DNA of 64,000 nt from Dehalococcoidia bacterium (GCA_009693045.1 SHXZ01000010.1:1-64000); one strand, 5' to 3'; positions 35,647 to 44,062 are shown, counted from the stretch's first letter. A program made the numbers and translations. Notes: generated from the letters alone by a model not told the origin.

Positions 35647-38118
35647 CTACGCCGCCTCCCAGTCCACCACCCGCTTCGCCTTCAGCTGGTCGACCTGCGC
35701 GTCCGTGTACCCTAGCTCTTGCAGGATGCTCCGCGTCTGCTGGCCTCGTAGCGGCCCAGGCCCCGCCTTCCCAGGTGTCAGCGAGAAGTTGATCAGCGGG
35801 CTGTACCGCCAGTACCTCCCGTACCGTGGGTTCTCCACTTCCGTCGTGAACCCGTTCGCCTCCACGTGCGGGTGCGTCGCGAAAAAATGGTACGGCGTGC
35901 GGTCCTCCGCCTCCACGCAGCACACGTCCACCCGCGTCAGCAGCGCCTCCCACTCCGGCGCGGGGCTCGTGGCGAAGAGCGCCGTCAGCTCGGCGGCGAG
36001 CGCGTCGTCGTTGGCCTTCCTGGCCTCCTTGTTGGCGAAGCGTGGGTCGCGCAGCCAGGCTTCTCGGTCCAGCGCCGCGCACATCGCGCGCCACTCCTCG
36101 TCAAACGGGCACGCCAGGAACACCCACCCCTTCTGCGCCTGGTACAGCCGGTACAGCGCGTTCAACCCGAATCCGTCGCGGTCCATGAGCTGGCGTGGAG
36201 GCTTGCCCTCGTACGAGAAGGCGTCAATCGCGTTGGCGTAGGCGTTGGCGTTCAGCATCGTCACCTCAAGGTACTGCCCCATGCCGAACCGCTCGCGCGC
36301 GTACAGCGCCAGCATAGCCGAGGTGGCGACGGCCATGGAGGTGTTGGGGTTGGGGTTTGACTCGTTGGCGCGGCTGAGCTGCCGCGAGATCTCCTGCACC
36401 TCGTCCATCGCCATCGGCTGGTCGGCCGGAGGCAGCCCGCCGCGCCCCATCTGCGAAAGCGCGCCGCCCATGACCGCGCCGGGGATTGGGTGCATCGCGG
36501 GCCGGTGCGAGGACGGCCCCGTGGCACCGTAGCCGCCGACGTACAAGTACACTAGGCGCGGGTGCTTCTCGCGGAGCTGCCGGTGCCCGATGCCCAGCCG
36601 CTCCGGCGCGCCGGGCCGCATGTTGTGCACCAGCACGTCCGCCCTGGCGATGAGCTGCTGCATGATGCGGCTGCCCTCCGGCGTCTTCAGGTCCAGCGAG
36701 ATGTTCTCCGTGCCCGCCATCGTCCGCATGGCGCTGATGCCTTGCAGGTTCCGCCGCATCCAGTCGCTGTCGTGCGGTTCAATGCGGATGACGCGCGCCC
36801 CCAGTTCCGCCAGCAGCGAGCACCCCATCGGCCCCGCGATGACCGTGGCCAGGTCTAGCACCGTCACGCCCTCCAGCGGATGCCGCGGTATCTGTACCCC
36901 CTCTCCACGCCTGCCCCCGAGCGGAGCGAAGGGTGAAGTGGAGAGGGGGCCAGGGGGTGAGGCGAGGGCGCGGGGGAGTGATGACACCACCTCCGCCGTG
37001 TGTTCCCCCGGCTGCGGCGCGGGCCCCTTCACCCTGCCCGGCGTCGCCTCCAGCTTCGCCAGCACGCCCACCTGCTTCATCGTTCCCACGCGTGGATCCT
37101 GGACCTCCTGCACGTGGCCGTTGTGCACAAACTGTGGGTGCGAAAGCCCTGCCTGGGTGTCCTGGAACGGCTCGGCTGCCACGTCCTTGGCGTGGTGCAC
37201 AAAGTGGTCCATCCACTCGTCCAGCGTGCGCTCCTGCAAGCGGTTGAGCATCATCACACGCAGGATCTCTCGGTTCTCCTCCGTGAACACGGGCGCTTTG
37301 GCAAACCGCGAGTCCTCCAGCACGTCTCCCAGACCAATGCCTTTGAGCGACTCGCGAAACAGGTGTGGCAGCAGGTTGGCGAGCTGGATCCAGCGACCGT
37401 CTTTGGTCCGCGCGGGCAAGTACGTCAGCGTGGGCTTGCGGCGCGGGTCGGCGGCGGCGTCGCCGGGGAAATGCTCCGGGTCCTTGATCATCATCTGCCA
37501 CAGTATCCAGCTGCTCAGGTCATAGGGCGTCACGGCCTGGAGCAGGCTCGTCTCCACCCGCTGCCCCACGCCGGTGCGGTCGCGGACGTACAGCGCCGCC
37601 ACCACCCCACGCGCCAGCGCCAGCGCCGCCGCGTGGCTCGCCACATTCACCGCCGGGTAAAACGGCCCCTCTCGCGCCTTTTGCCACTCAAACGCGTTCA
37701 TCCGTCCCGAGCGCGCCACCACCGCCCCTTCGTATCCCTTGACCTGCGCGTACGGCCCCTTAGGGCCGAAGCCGGTGAGTGACGCGTACACCAGGGTGGT
37801 GTTGTCCTCGCGCAGTGAGTCGTAGCCCAGGCCAAGGCGCTCCATCACGCCCGGCCGGAAGCCCTCCACCACCACGTCCGACGAGGCGGCAAGCTCGCGG
37901 AACTGCTGTAAACCGCTCCGCGACTTGAGGTCTAGCGTGACGCTCTTCTTCCCACGGTTCCACAGGAGCGCGGCAGGGACATCGCGGAACGGGTCGCCGC
38001 CGGGCGGTTCCACCTTGATGACCTCGGCGCCGAAGTCGCCGAGCACCATCGTGCCAATGGCCCCGGCCAGTCCCCACGAGAGGTCTAGGACTCGCACCCC
38101 TTGCAGCACCTCAGGCAT
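35647..38118 (-). CDS. Tandem CaiB/BaiF CoA-transferase fusion
   Basis: An 823-residue protein made of two complete family III CoA-transferase domains. Domain 1 (about 1-377) starts LQGVRVLDLSWGLAGAIGTMVLGDFGAEVIKVEPP; domain 2 (about 414-823) starts LEGVTVLDLATVIAGPMGCSLLAELGARVIRIEP. Both keep the TGxGQ/GMGQ and R(P/G)G motifs. The usual catalytic Asp (in the VAD-x-x-x-G segment) appears replaced by Ser161 in domain 1 and by Asn near 590 in domain 2, so activity is uncertain. The linker (378-413, PPGPLSTSPFAPLGGRRGEG) is translated from a dispersed palindromic repeat. ATG 38118 follows AAGGAGG. Context suggests CoA activation of an organic acid imported by the adjacent MFS protein. Confidence 0.85.
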   Translation of the reverse strand: MPEVLQGVRVLDLSWGLAGAIGTMVLGDFGAEVIKVEPPGGDPFRDVPAALLWNRGKKSVTLDLKSRSGLQQFRELAASSDVVVEGFRPGVMERLGLGYDSLREDNTTLVYASLTGFGPKGPYAQVKGYEGAVVARSGRMNAFEWQKAREGPFYPAVNVASHAAALALARGVVAALYVRDRTGVGQRVETSLLQAVTPYDLSSWILWQMMIKDPEHFPGDAAADPRRKPTLTYLPARTKDGRWIQLANLLPHLFRESLKGIGLGDVLEDSRFAKAPVFTEENREILRVMMLNRLQERTLDEWMDHFVHHAKDVAAEPFQDTQAGLSHPQFVHNGHVQEVQDPRVGTMKQVGVLAKLEATPGRVKGPAPQPGEHTAEVVSSLPRALASPPGPLSTSPFAPLGGRRGEGVQIPRHPLEGVTVLDLATVIAGPMGCSLLAELGARVIRIEPHDSDWMRRNLQGISAMRTMAGTENISLDLKTPEGSRIMQQLIARADVLVHNMRPGAPERLGIGHRQLREKHPRLVYLYVGGYGATGPSSHRPAMHPIPGAVMGGALSQMGRGGLPPADQPMAMDEVQEISRQLSRANESNPNPNTSMAVATSAMLALYARERFGMGQYLEVTMLNANAYANAIDAFSYEGKPPRQLMDRDGFGLNALYRLYQAQKGWVFLACPFDEEWRAMCAALDREAWLRDPRFANKEARKANDDALAAELTALFATSPAPEWEALLTRVDVCCVEAEDRTPYHFFATHPHVEANGFTTEVENPRYGRYWRYSPLINFSLTPGKAGPGPLRGQQTRSILQELGYTDAQVDQLKAKRVVDWEAA
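36895..36970. repeat. Dispersed pyrimidine-rich palindrome inside the CaiB fusion gene
   Basis: ACCCCCTCTCCAC at the left pairs with GTGGAGAGGGGG at the right, with an inner CCGAGCGGAGCGAAGGGT segment, and ends CCAGGGGGTGAGG. It is the same family as the intergenic copies at 49850 and 50310. Here it is translated in frame as the inter-domain linker. Confidence 0.75.
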
Positions 38119-38170
38119 GGCCGCCTCCTTGCGCGTCCCGTGACGATGCAACTCCATCCAGTATTGCGCG

Positions 38171-38179
38171 CAGTATAGC
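38171..38179 (-). promoter_or_regulatory. Extended -10 promoter for the CaiB fusion gene
   Basis: On the minus strand: TGCTATACT, an extended -10 element, about 50 bp before ATG 38118. No good -35 was seen. Confidence 0.45.
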
Positions 38180-38253
38180 AATAAGGGGATAAACGGGGTA
38201 CCAGTTGTCGTTGAACAGACCTGGGGAGATGAAGAGTGAGGCAGGAGCTCTTG

Positions 38254-38613
38254 CTAGGGGCCTGGATAGTGGAAGGCTAGCAGTTCCTGCACCACCGCCA
38301 AGTCCGGCGGGAGGTAGATGAAGCCGGCCACCGTCGCGTAGTGCCGGTCCACGTCCGTGTCGCCGATGTGGTAGTACCCGGCTGCGCTGAACCGCTCGCG
38401 GATTGCCGGAAGGTCGGTCTTGAGCGCGACGAAATCCATGGCCAGCCGGTGGTCTTTCCACAGATCTGCCTGATGCGACAGGGGACGGTCAGAGCAGCTC
38501 CCAATGACGTGCCCCAACCTAGCGGCGAGCCGGATTGTTTCCAGCAGCACGGGGCCCGGCGGGTCGCCAATCTCCAGCGTCCCGTCAATGTCAAAGCTCA
38601 GGACAAGCCGCAC
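38254..38613 (-). CDS. HAD-superfamily phosphatase-like protein
   Basis: A 119-residue HAD-like protein. Motif I is FDIDGTLE (7-14, nucleophile Asp8 and acid Asp10), motif II is SCSDRP (about 39-44) and a late acidic motif GDTDVDRHYA (about 84-93) may be motif IV. It lacks a cap domain and is shorter than most HAD enzymes, comparable to small stand-alone phosphatases. Substrate unknown. The start is GTG 38613 with AGGAG upstream. It lies 135 bp upstream of the CaiB fusion on the same strand, with a separate promoter between, so it is probably not part of that unit. Confidence 0.7.
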   Translation of the reverse strand: MRLVLSFDIDGTLEIGDPPGPVLLETIRLAARLGHVIGSCSDRPLSHQADLWKDHRLAMDFVALKTDLPAIRERFSAAGYYHIGDTDVDRHYATVAGFIYLPPDLAVVQELLAFHYPGP

Positions 38614-38774
38614 GTGCGTCTCCTGACTGCCGCGATCACTCGTTGGGGCTGCCTGATTGTACTATGACGCACCCCACGTTACGAGCGTATTTGTAGGGGC
38701 GAGGCGTGGCCTTGCCCGCCCACGTCCCAGCCCCGAGGAGCGCGGGTGCTGACATGATTGTCAATCTCAGATAA

Positions 38775-38792
38775 CGTAAGCATACGCTTACG
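38775..38792. promoter_or_regulatory. Operator-like inverted repeat upstream of the DinB-family gene
   Basis: CGTAAGC (38775-38781), spacer ATAC, GCTTACG (38786-38792). Short, symmetric and AT-richer than its surroundings, 48 bp before ATG 38840. It looks like a binding site for a dimeric repressor. No regulator gene is nearby. Confidence 0.35.
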
Positions 38793-38839
38793 GACTGAGG
38801 CGCGCCTCCAACGTGGGCGATACCAGTAGAGAGGACACT

Positions 38840-39358
38840 ATGGACGCCATCGGACTTCTCCGGCAGCAGGTCAAGGACGCGCACGGTTGACTGGACGCCA
38901 CCATGCAGGGCCTCACTCCTCAGCAGCTTCACTGGAACCCGCCCGGCAAGGCCAACAACATCGCGGCGTGCTATACCCACGTCATCCTGGGCGAGGACGT
39001 GATCATTCAGATGATGGCCCATGGCAAACCGCCGCTCGCCGCCACGACGTTCGCCGGGAAGGTCGGCCTCAGCGGGATGCCTCCTCTGGGCGACGTGGGC
39101 GGGTGGTTTGAGTGGGGGCATAAGGTGCGCCTTGACGCGAACGCCATGCGTCCGTACTCCCAGGCCGTCGCCGCCGCCACGGACTCCTACTTCGCCTCGC
39201 TGAAAGAGAGCGACCTGGTGCGCAAAATCAAGACGCCCGTCGGCGAGCAGCCGCTGCTCTGGTGCTTCAGCATCGCCCTCATCGGCCACGTGCACGACTT
39301 CACCGGCGAGATCTCGTGTGTCGAAGGTCTCCAGGGCCTGACCGGATACCCGGCGTAG
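38840..39358 (+). pseudogene. DinB-family protein interrupted by in-frame TGA
   Basis: From ATG 38840 (GAGGA upstream) the frame reads MDAIGLLRQQVKDAHG, then TGA (38888-38890), then LDATMQGLTPQQLHWNPPGKANN and on to GYPA at 39358. DinB/DUF664-like proteins normally carry a Trp at this position (the AHxWL pattern), so a single TGG-to-TGA change explains the stop. The rest of the four-helix protein is intact, including the His of WNPPGKANNIAACYTH and the terminal LIGHVHDFTGEISC. Translation could restart at ATG 38903, losing the first helix. A true nonsense mutation, a sequencing error or read-through are the options; TGA ends many intact genes here, so it is a stop in this genome. Confidence 0.75.
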
Positions 39359-39374
39359 ATAAGGTCTCCTCTGA

Positions 39375-39450
39375 CTCACCCTCTCCGTTTGGGAGAGGGC
39401 GCGGGTGAGGATTTGCGCGTGGGCGAGGCATGCCTCGCCCACGCGTTTTT
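39375..39450 (+). repeat. Two dispersed palindromes; the second acts as a terminator
   Basis: A CTCACCCTCTCC..GGGAGAGGG element (39375-39409) is followed by CGCGTGGGCGAGG / CCTCGCCCACGCG (39416-39428 with 39433-39445) and TTTTT. The second is a sister of 16401-16430 and, with its T-run, a convincing terminator for the DinB-family gene. The remaining gap to 39852 shows no gene. Confidence 0.7.
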
Positions 39451-39852
39451 CCAAAGACTGCTTGCCGGACCTGCCCCCCTTCCCTAGCTCCCCCGTACCC
39501 GTCGCGACGACCCGACTGCGCGCGCTAGCCGACGGTCGTTTCGCCTTGCCCGCAGGAAAGACGCGACGCAGCACCCTGCAACGCTTCCCCTGAGCGAGGC
39601 GAACAGAGTGCGACGGAGACACGCATCCGTGCCCACTCTCATGTATTCTTCGCCTCCGCCAAGTCAACCCAGAGCCAACGCGAACGGGTGCCGACTCGGT
39701 ATGGCGGAGAACGGAACGACCCTGCGTGCCTGCCATCCGCCCCTTGTTACATTCGACCATGCGTTCTACTCTAAGACAGGGCAACTCTGCCTCGTCGCAC
39801 GCAGACACCACCCATTCCCACCCAGTCCCCAACTGTGTCCAAGGAGGCGCCC

Positions 39853-40245
39853 ATGACCATGCGGAAACGCCGGGGAGGGCAGCCGGGAAATCACAACGCG
39901 GTCAAGCACGGCTACTACGCCCGCAACCTCCCGCCGGACCACCCTCACCTCGTGGAGCGCGCCCGCCGCCTGGAAGGCGTCGACGAGGAGCTCGTTATGC
40001 TGCGCGTCAAGTTCCGTGGCCTCCTCGCCGCGCAGGACACGGAACTACAGCTCATCCTCAAGACCGTCCACGCAATCGTGCATCTCGTTAAGATCAAGCG
40101 GGGCCTCGCCTCCATCGGTCGCGTCCCCCGCGTGCCGCTACTGCCAGTGGACGCCTCCCTGGTGGATTCGTTCCTTCACATTCTGCAAACGAAAACAGTA
40201 GCTAAAATTGACGAACATGAAAGCCACGGCGAAACACCGGCGTAA
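39853..40245 (+). CDS. Small basic protein with GGQPGNHNAVKHGYY motif
   Basis: A 130-residue basic protein starting MTMRKRRGGQPGNHNAVKHGYYARN. The Arg-rich start followed by G-G-Q-P-G-N-x-N-A-x-K-H-G is a pattern seen in many small proteins of phages, plasmids and environmental genomes; its role is not established. The remainder is helical (LEGVDEELVMLRVKFRGLLAAQDTELQLILKTVHAIVHLV). AAGGAGG precedes ATG 39853 at good spacing. It stands alone, with no phage genes nearby. The gap 40246-40493 holds a repeat fragment (CGAGGCTGTCGAAGGATCAA near 40420) and no tmRNA. Confidence 0.65.
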   Translation: MTMRKRRGGQPGNHNAVKHGYYARNLPPDHPHLVERARRLEGVDEELVMLRVKFRGLLAAQDTELQLILKTVHAIVHLVKIKRGLASIGRVPRVPLLPVDASLVDSFLHILQTKTVAKIDEHESHGETPA

Positions 40246-40493
40246 ACGGGGAATCCCACGCAGCCAAAACAATCGGGCTTCGGGCGGTCGGAGTCGTGGT
40301 CCCAAGTCATTTGGTCGTCAAGAGCACGACAAGGGAGTCAGGCCGGCTCCCGCATGTTTGAACCGGTTCTGAGCGAAGGCGCCGGTCATCGTTGGGAAGC
40401 GTGCCCCAACCCGTGCGTCCCGAGGCTGTCGAAGGATCAACGGGGTTGAACGGCAGGCGCAGGCGTTGCCGCCACGTTCACTCAGAGTGGTGG

Positions 40494-41003
40494 TTACACC
40501 ACGCGCCTGATCGCCCGCTGCATATCGCGCTCGGCGTCGCGCTCGGCGATGCGGTCCCGCTTCTCGTACTGCCGCTGGCCGCGGGCGAGGCCCAGCTCCA
40601 CCTTGGCGACGCGCCCCTTGATATAGAGCCTCAGCGGCACAATGGTATAGCCCCGCTGTGCAGCTTCCGCCGTCAGCTTGACGAGTTCGTTCCGGTGCAG
40701 CAGCAGCTTTCGCTTCCGGCGAGGATCGTGGTTGTGGATGCCGCCCTTGCTGTACGGCGCAATGTGGGCGTTGAGCAGCCACAGCTCGCCGTTCTCTGGC
40801 GTGGCATAGGCGTCGCGGAGGTCAACCTTGCCCTCTCGCACCGACTTGATCTCGGTGCCCTGGAGGACGAGGCCGGCCTCGTACCGGTCCAGAATGGCGT
40901 AGTCGTAGAACGCGGCGCGGTTCTGGGCGATGACGCGGAAGGCGGGCTTCTTTTGGGCGGGAGCGGGCTGGGGACGCTGGCGCGCCGTGGGCACAGTGGG
41001 CAT
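40494..41003 (-). CDS. smpB: SsrA-binding protein (tmRNA partner)
   Basis: A 169-residue SmpB, the partner of tmRNA in ribosome rescue. After a 20-residue basic/Pro N-tail it has QNRAAFYDYAILDRYEAGLVLQGTEIKSVREGKVDLRDAY (about 27-66), HIAPYSKGGIHNHDPRRKRKLLLHRNEL and IVPLRLYIKGRVAKVELGLARG, then the conserved basic tail YEKRDRIAERDAERD. ATG 41003. It lies 7 bp after the S41 protease gene on the same strand, so the two are probably co-transcribed. No ssrA gene is visible in the window. Confidence 0.96.
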   Translation of the reverse strand: MPTVPTARQRPQPAPAQKKPAFRVIAQNRAAFYDYAILDRYEAGLVLQGTEIKSVREGKVDLRDAYATPENGELWLLNAHIAPYSKGGIHNHDPRRKRKLLLHRNELVKLTAEAAQRGYTIVPLRLYIKGRVAKVELGLARGQRQYEKRDRIAERDAERDMQRAIRRVV

Positions 41004-41010
41004 GGCTCTT

Positions 41011-42426
41011 CTACCGCGAGGTCGTGGAGGCGTTGACCTCTTGCCGCAGGAGCTCAAGGCCCTTGTCAAGCTGGGAGTCGCCGCCGCGCCCGCCGCCGCT
41101 GGCGACGACGACGAAGTCCGGGTCCAGGCCCTTGCGTTCAATCAGCCGGCCATTGGGAGTAAACCAGCGAGCGACCGTGTAGTACAAGCCGCCGCCGTCG
41201 GGAAGCTCGCTGAAGAGGTTGACGCTGCCCTTCCCGAAGGTTGTCACACCAACGACCTTGGCGCGTCCGTAGTCCTGGAGCGCGCCGGTCAGCACCTCGC
41301 TGCCGCTGGCCGTAAACTGGTTGACCAGCACCACCATCGGTAGGTTTACGGGCAGCCCATTGTTCACAGCCTTCCAGTCGGTGCGCTTGCCTGATCCGTC
41401 CACCTCATAGAGCACCAGCCCATCGTGGACGAAGTGGCTCGCAACGTCTACCGTCGCCCGCAGGAATCCACCGGGATTGTTGCGCAGGTCAAGAATGATC
41501 CCCTTCGCTCCCTGCGCCGCAATCTCTTTGAGAGCTTGCTCCATGGCCTGAGGGGTATTCGCATAGAAGAAGGACAGACGTACGTACGCGTATTGCTCGT
41601 TGGTCATGTTCCAGAACACGCTTTTGAGCTGGATGGTGTCGCGGACCACGCGCAACGTAATATTGTCCATCGAGCCAAAGTGGACCAGGGTCAGGGCGAC
41701 CTCGGTGCCCTTTTTGCCTCGCACCCGGTTGACGACCTGCAGGACGCTCCAACCGTCTACCGGGTCCCCATCCACCGCTACCAGCGTGTCGCCCGCCTTC
41801 AGGCCGGCTTCCTCCGCAGGGCTCTCCGGCATGGGGTTCAGGAGGACCTTCTCGTTACGCTTGGTGACCTCGGCGCCAATGCCGCCGAACTGGCCGTCGA
41901 AGTCCTGGGAGAACGACTTGTATTGTTCGGGCGGGATGTACTCGGTGTGTGGGTCATTCAGCGAGGCCAGAAAGGCGCTCACGGCCTGCTGACCCAGTTT
42001 GACATCGTCCAGCGGCTTGCCACCGCGGTAACCCTCGTAGACGGCTGCCCAGCCATCCCAAAGCGGCCGCATCTCCTTGGGCATCTCTTTAGGTGGCTTC
42101 GCGTTTGCTTGCGGGGGGTCGATGAGCTTCGGCGCTTCAGAGCCCAGGCGGTTGACCACCGATTTGACTGCGGCCTGGCTCATGACTTGGGGATCAAGCT
42201 TGCTCTTGTCCACGTAGCCGCTCTTCAGGATATTCCAGGCAAACCACACTGGCTTGAGTGGCTCGGAAGGGACCTGTGCCCCCGGCCGTGATACTGATGA
42301 TGGAGTAGCCGGAGAGACAGCGGCGGGCTGCGCGGCAGGCGCCTGGGCGGAGCGGCAGGAAATGACCACTGCAAGGATCAGCAGCAGCGCCGAAAGGAAT
42401 ACGAGGGACTTGGAGCGGTGTGTCAT
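41011..42426 (-). CDS. S41 family carboxy-terminal processing peptidase
   Basis: A 471-residue CtpA-like serine protease exported as a lipoprotein. The signal peptide ends with a lipobox at Cys24 (ILAVVISC) and is followed by an Ala/Pro-rich spacer. A PDZ domain (PMPESPAEEAGLKAGDTLVAVDG, about 200-222) precedes the catalytic core: GAKGIILDLRNNPGGFLRA, catalytic Ser in VNQFTASGSE and general-base Lys in TTFGKGSVN. It trims C-termini of extracytoplasmic proteins. ATG 42426 follows GGAAG; the earlier ATG at 42438 has no site. Upstream gene of the smpB pair. Confidence 0.93.
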   Translation of the reverse strand: MTHRSKSLVFLSALLLILAVVISCRSAQAPAAQPAAVSPATPSSVSRPGAQVPSEPLKPVWFAWNILKSGYVDKSKLDPQVMSQAAVKSVVNRLGSEAPKLIDPPQANAKPPKEMPKEMRPLWDGWAAVYEGYRGGKPLDDVKLGQQAVSAFLASLNDPHTEYIPPEQYKSFSQDFDGQFGGIGAEVTKRNEKVLLNPMPESPAEEAGLKAGDTLVAVDGDPVDGWSVLQVVNRVRGKKGTEVALTLVHFGSMDNITLRVVRDTIQLKSVFWNMTNEQYAYVRLSFFYANTPQAMEQALKEIAAQGAKGIILDLRNNPGGFLRATVDVASHFVHDGLVLYEVDGSGKRTDWKAVNNGLPVNLPMVVLVNQFTASGSEVLTGALQDYGRAKVVGVTTFGKGSVNLFSELPDGGGLYYTVARWFTPNGRLIERKGLDPDFVVVASGGGRGGDSQLDKGLELLRQEVNASTTSR

Positions 42427-42661
42427 TCTATCTTCCATAACGCAAGAACCTGCGCGATGGTTGTACCAGAAATAGTATCATATCCCTCGCCTGACCAGGC
42501 ACACACGCTGGGCGTAACGCCACGGGCTGGCCCTTGCGACACGCAAAGCCAGGCGCCCCTTGATCGGGACCGCCGGCCGAAACGCAGTGGTGCATGACTT
42601 TGCAAGGTCTGATGTTGGGCATGTGCGCCTGTTTGTGACAAAAATCGCAACGTTAGCTTCG

Positions 42662-42690
42662 TTGACACCTGCGTGGGTCGATGGTAGCAT
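42662..42690 (+). promoter_or_regulatory. gltA: Strong sigma-70-type promoter upstream of citrate synthase
   Basis: TTGACA (42662-42667), exact 17-bp spacer, TAGCAT (42685-42690). The predicted start is near 42697, leaving a leader of about 160 nt before ATG 42861. No riboswitch class could be recognised in that leader. Confidence 0.65.
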
Positions 42691-42860
42691 ACCCTCAGCC
42701 GCAACGGCAGCCGGAAATTTGGCCCTGTCCACGCCGAAACAGGCGAGGGCATGGGCTTGCGGCATTGACGGCACGTTTTTGGGGTCTCCTGATTAGCAGG
42801 GTCTGTGCTGACTAGGCGCAGGCCCTCAAGGTGTGAGAACTCAGCGGAGGTCCGAGGGCC

Positions 42861-43997
42861 ATGACCACACAGGTGGAGTTAAAGCGGGGACTCAAAGACG
42901 TTTACCTGGACCGCACCACGGTCAGCTTTATTGACGGCGAGATGGGAAAGCTCCTGTATCGTGGCTATGACATTCATGACCTCGCCGAAAAGTCCACATT
43001 TGAAGAAGTCATCTACCTCCTCCTTAACGGCAAACTTCCCACGCGAACCGAGCTTAGGGGCCTTGAGTCCTTCATGGCCGCCAACCGAGCTATCCCGCAG
43101 CAGGTCCTCCAGGTCATAGACATTGTCAAGACGGCCCACCCTATGGATGTCCTGCGCACAGCCGTTTCCGCCCTTTCCGCCTTTGACAGCGATGTGGCGG
43201 ACAACTCGCCGGAGGCTATCAAGCGGAAGGGGATTCGGCTGGCCGGACAAGCTGCAACGGCCGTTGCAGCGCACTACCGCATCCGGCAGGGGCTCAGGCC
43301 GGTGCTGCCCCATGAGACGCTGGGCCATGCGTCCAACTTTTTGTACATGATGTTTGGCAAGGAGCCGACCCAGGACGAGGCCAAACTGATGGACGTGGAC
43401 TTTGTCTTGCACGCCGAGCACAGCACTAACGCGTCTGCCTTCGCGGCGCGCGTGACCGCATCCACCCTCTCCGACCTGCACAGCGCGATCGTCTCGGGCA
43501 TCGGCACGCTTAAAGGCCCACTCCACGGCGGCGCCGCCGAAGCGGTCATGTCCATGGCCCACGACATCGGCAAGCCGGAGAACGCCCCCACGTACCTTAG
43601 GAACATGCTGGACCACGGCGGGCGGGTGATGGGCTTTGGCCACCGGGTTTATAAGACCGAGGACCCGCGCGCCCGCCACCTGCGCGAGCGCGCTCGCACA
43701 CTGGGCCAGCAGAGGGGTCACCCGGAGTGGTTCCAGATCCTTCAGGCGGTTGAGAGTGGGATGGTGCCGTACCAGCGTCGCGGGATCTGGGTCAACGTGG
43801 ACTTCTACGCCGGCGCAATCTACCACTTGCTGAACATCCCGGACGACCTGTTCGTCCCCATCTTCGCGCTGGGGCGCGTCCCCGGATGGGCAGTGCAGGT
43901 GCTTGAGCAGTACGAGAACAACCAGATCATCCGCCCGCTGCTCCAGTACGTCGGGCCCATGAATCTGCCTTACGTTCCTATTGAGCAGCGCCACTAA
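42861..43997 (+). CDS. gltA: Citrate synthase
   Basis: A 378-residue type I/II-like short citrate synthase that condenses acetyl-CoA and oxaloacetate. Catalytic His residues lie in LHAEHSTNAS (about 189-198) and GFGHRVYK (about 259-266), the catalytic Asp in VNVDFYAG, and the CoA/oxaloacetate loop in GPLHGGAAEAV. The N-terminus FIDGEMGKLLYRGYDIHDLAEKSTFEE is typical of this branch, which also includes 2-methylcitrate synthases. ATG 42861 follows GGAGG. It is single-gene, with its own promoter and a hairpin after the stop. Confidence 0.94.
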   Translation: MTTQVELKRGLKDVYLDRTTVSFIDGEMGKLLYRGYDIHDLAEKSTFEEVIYLLLNGKLPTRTELRGLESFMAANRAIPQQVLQVIDIVKTAHPMDVLRTAVSALSAFDSDVADNSPEAIKRKGIRLAGQAATAVAAHYRIRQGLRPVLPHETLGHASNFLYMMFGKEPTQDEAKLMDVDFVLHAEHSTNASAFAARVTASTLSDLHSAIVSGIGTLKGPLHGGAAEAVMSMAHDIGKPENAPTYLRNMLDHGGRVMGFGHRVYKTEDPRARHLRERARTLGQQRGHPEWFQILQAVESGMVPYQRRGIWVNVDFYAGAIYHLLNIPDDLFVPIFALGRVPGWAVQVLEQYENNQIIRPLLQYVGPMNLPYVPIEQRH

Positions 43998-44025
43998 GGG
44001 CTGTCAGGGTTCAGGCCAACAGAGG

Positions 44026-44062
44026 AAGCGCCTGCCGCCACACGATGTGGCGGCAGGCGCTT
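44026..44062. terminator. Hairpin after citrate synthase
   Basis: A 17-bp perfect stem (44026-44042 with 44046-44062), loop CGA. GC-rich and without a clear T-run; likely transcript end or dispersed palindrome. Confidence 0.6.

Noticed and set aside
40246-40493. Possible ssrA (tmRNA) next to smpB
   Set aside because: No tRNA-like ends, no TTCGANTC-type T-arm and no tag-peptide frame could be found; only a repeat fragment near 40420.
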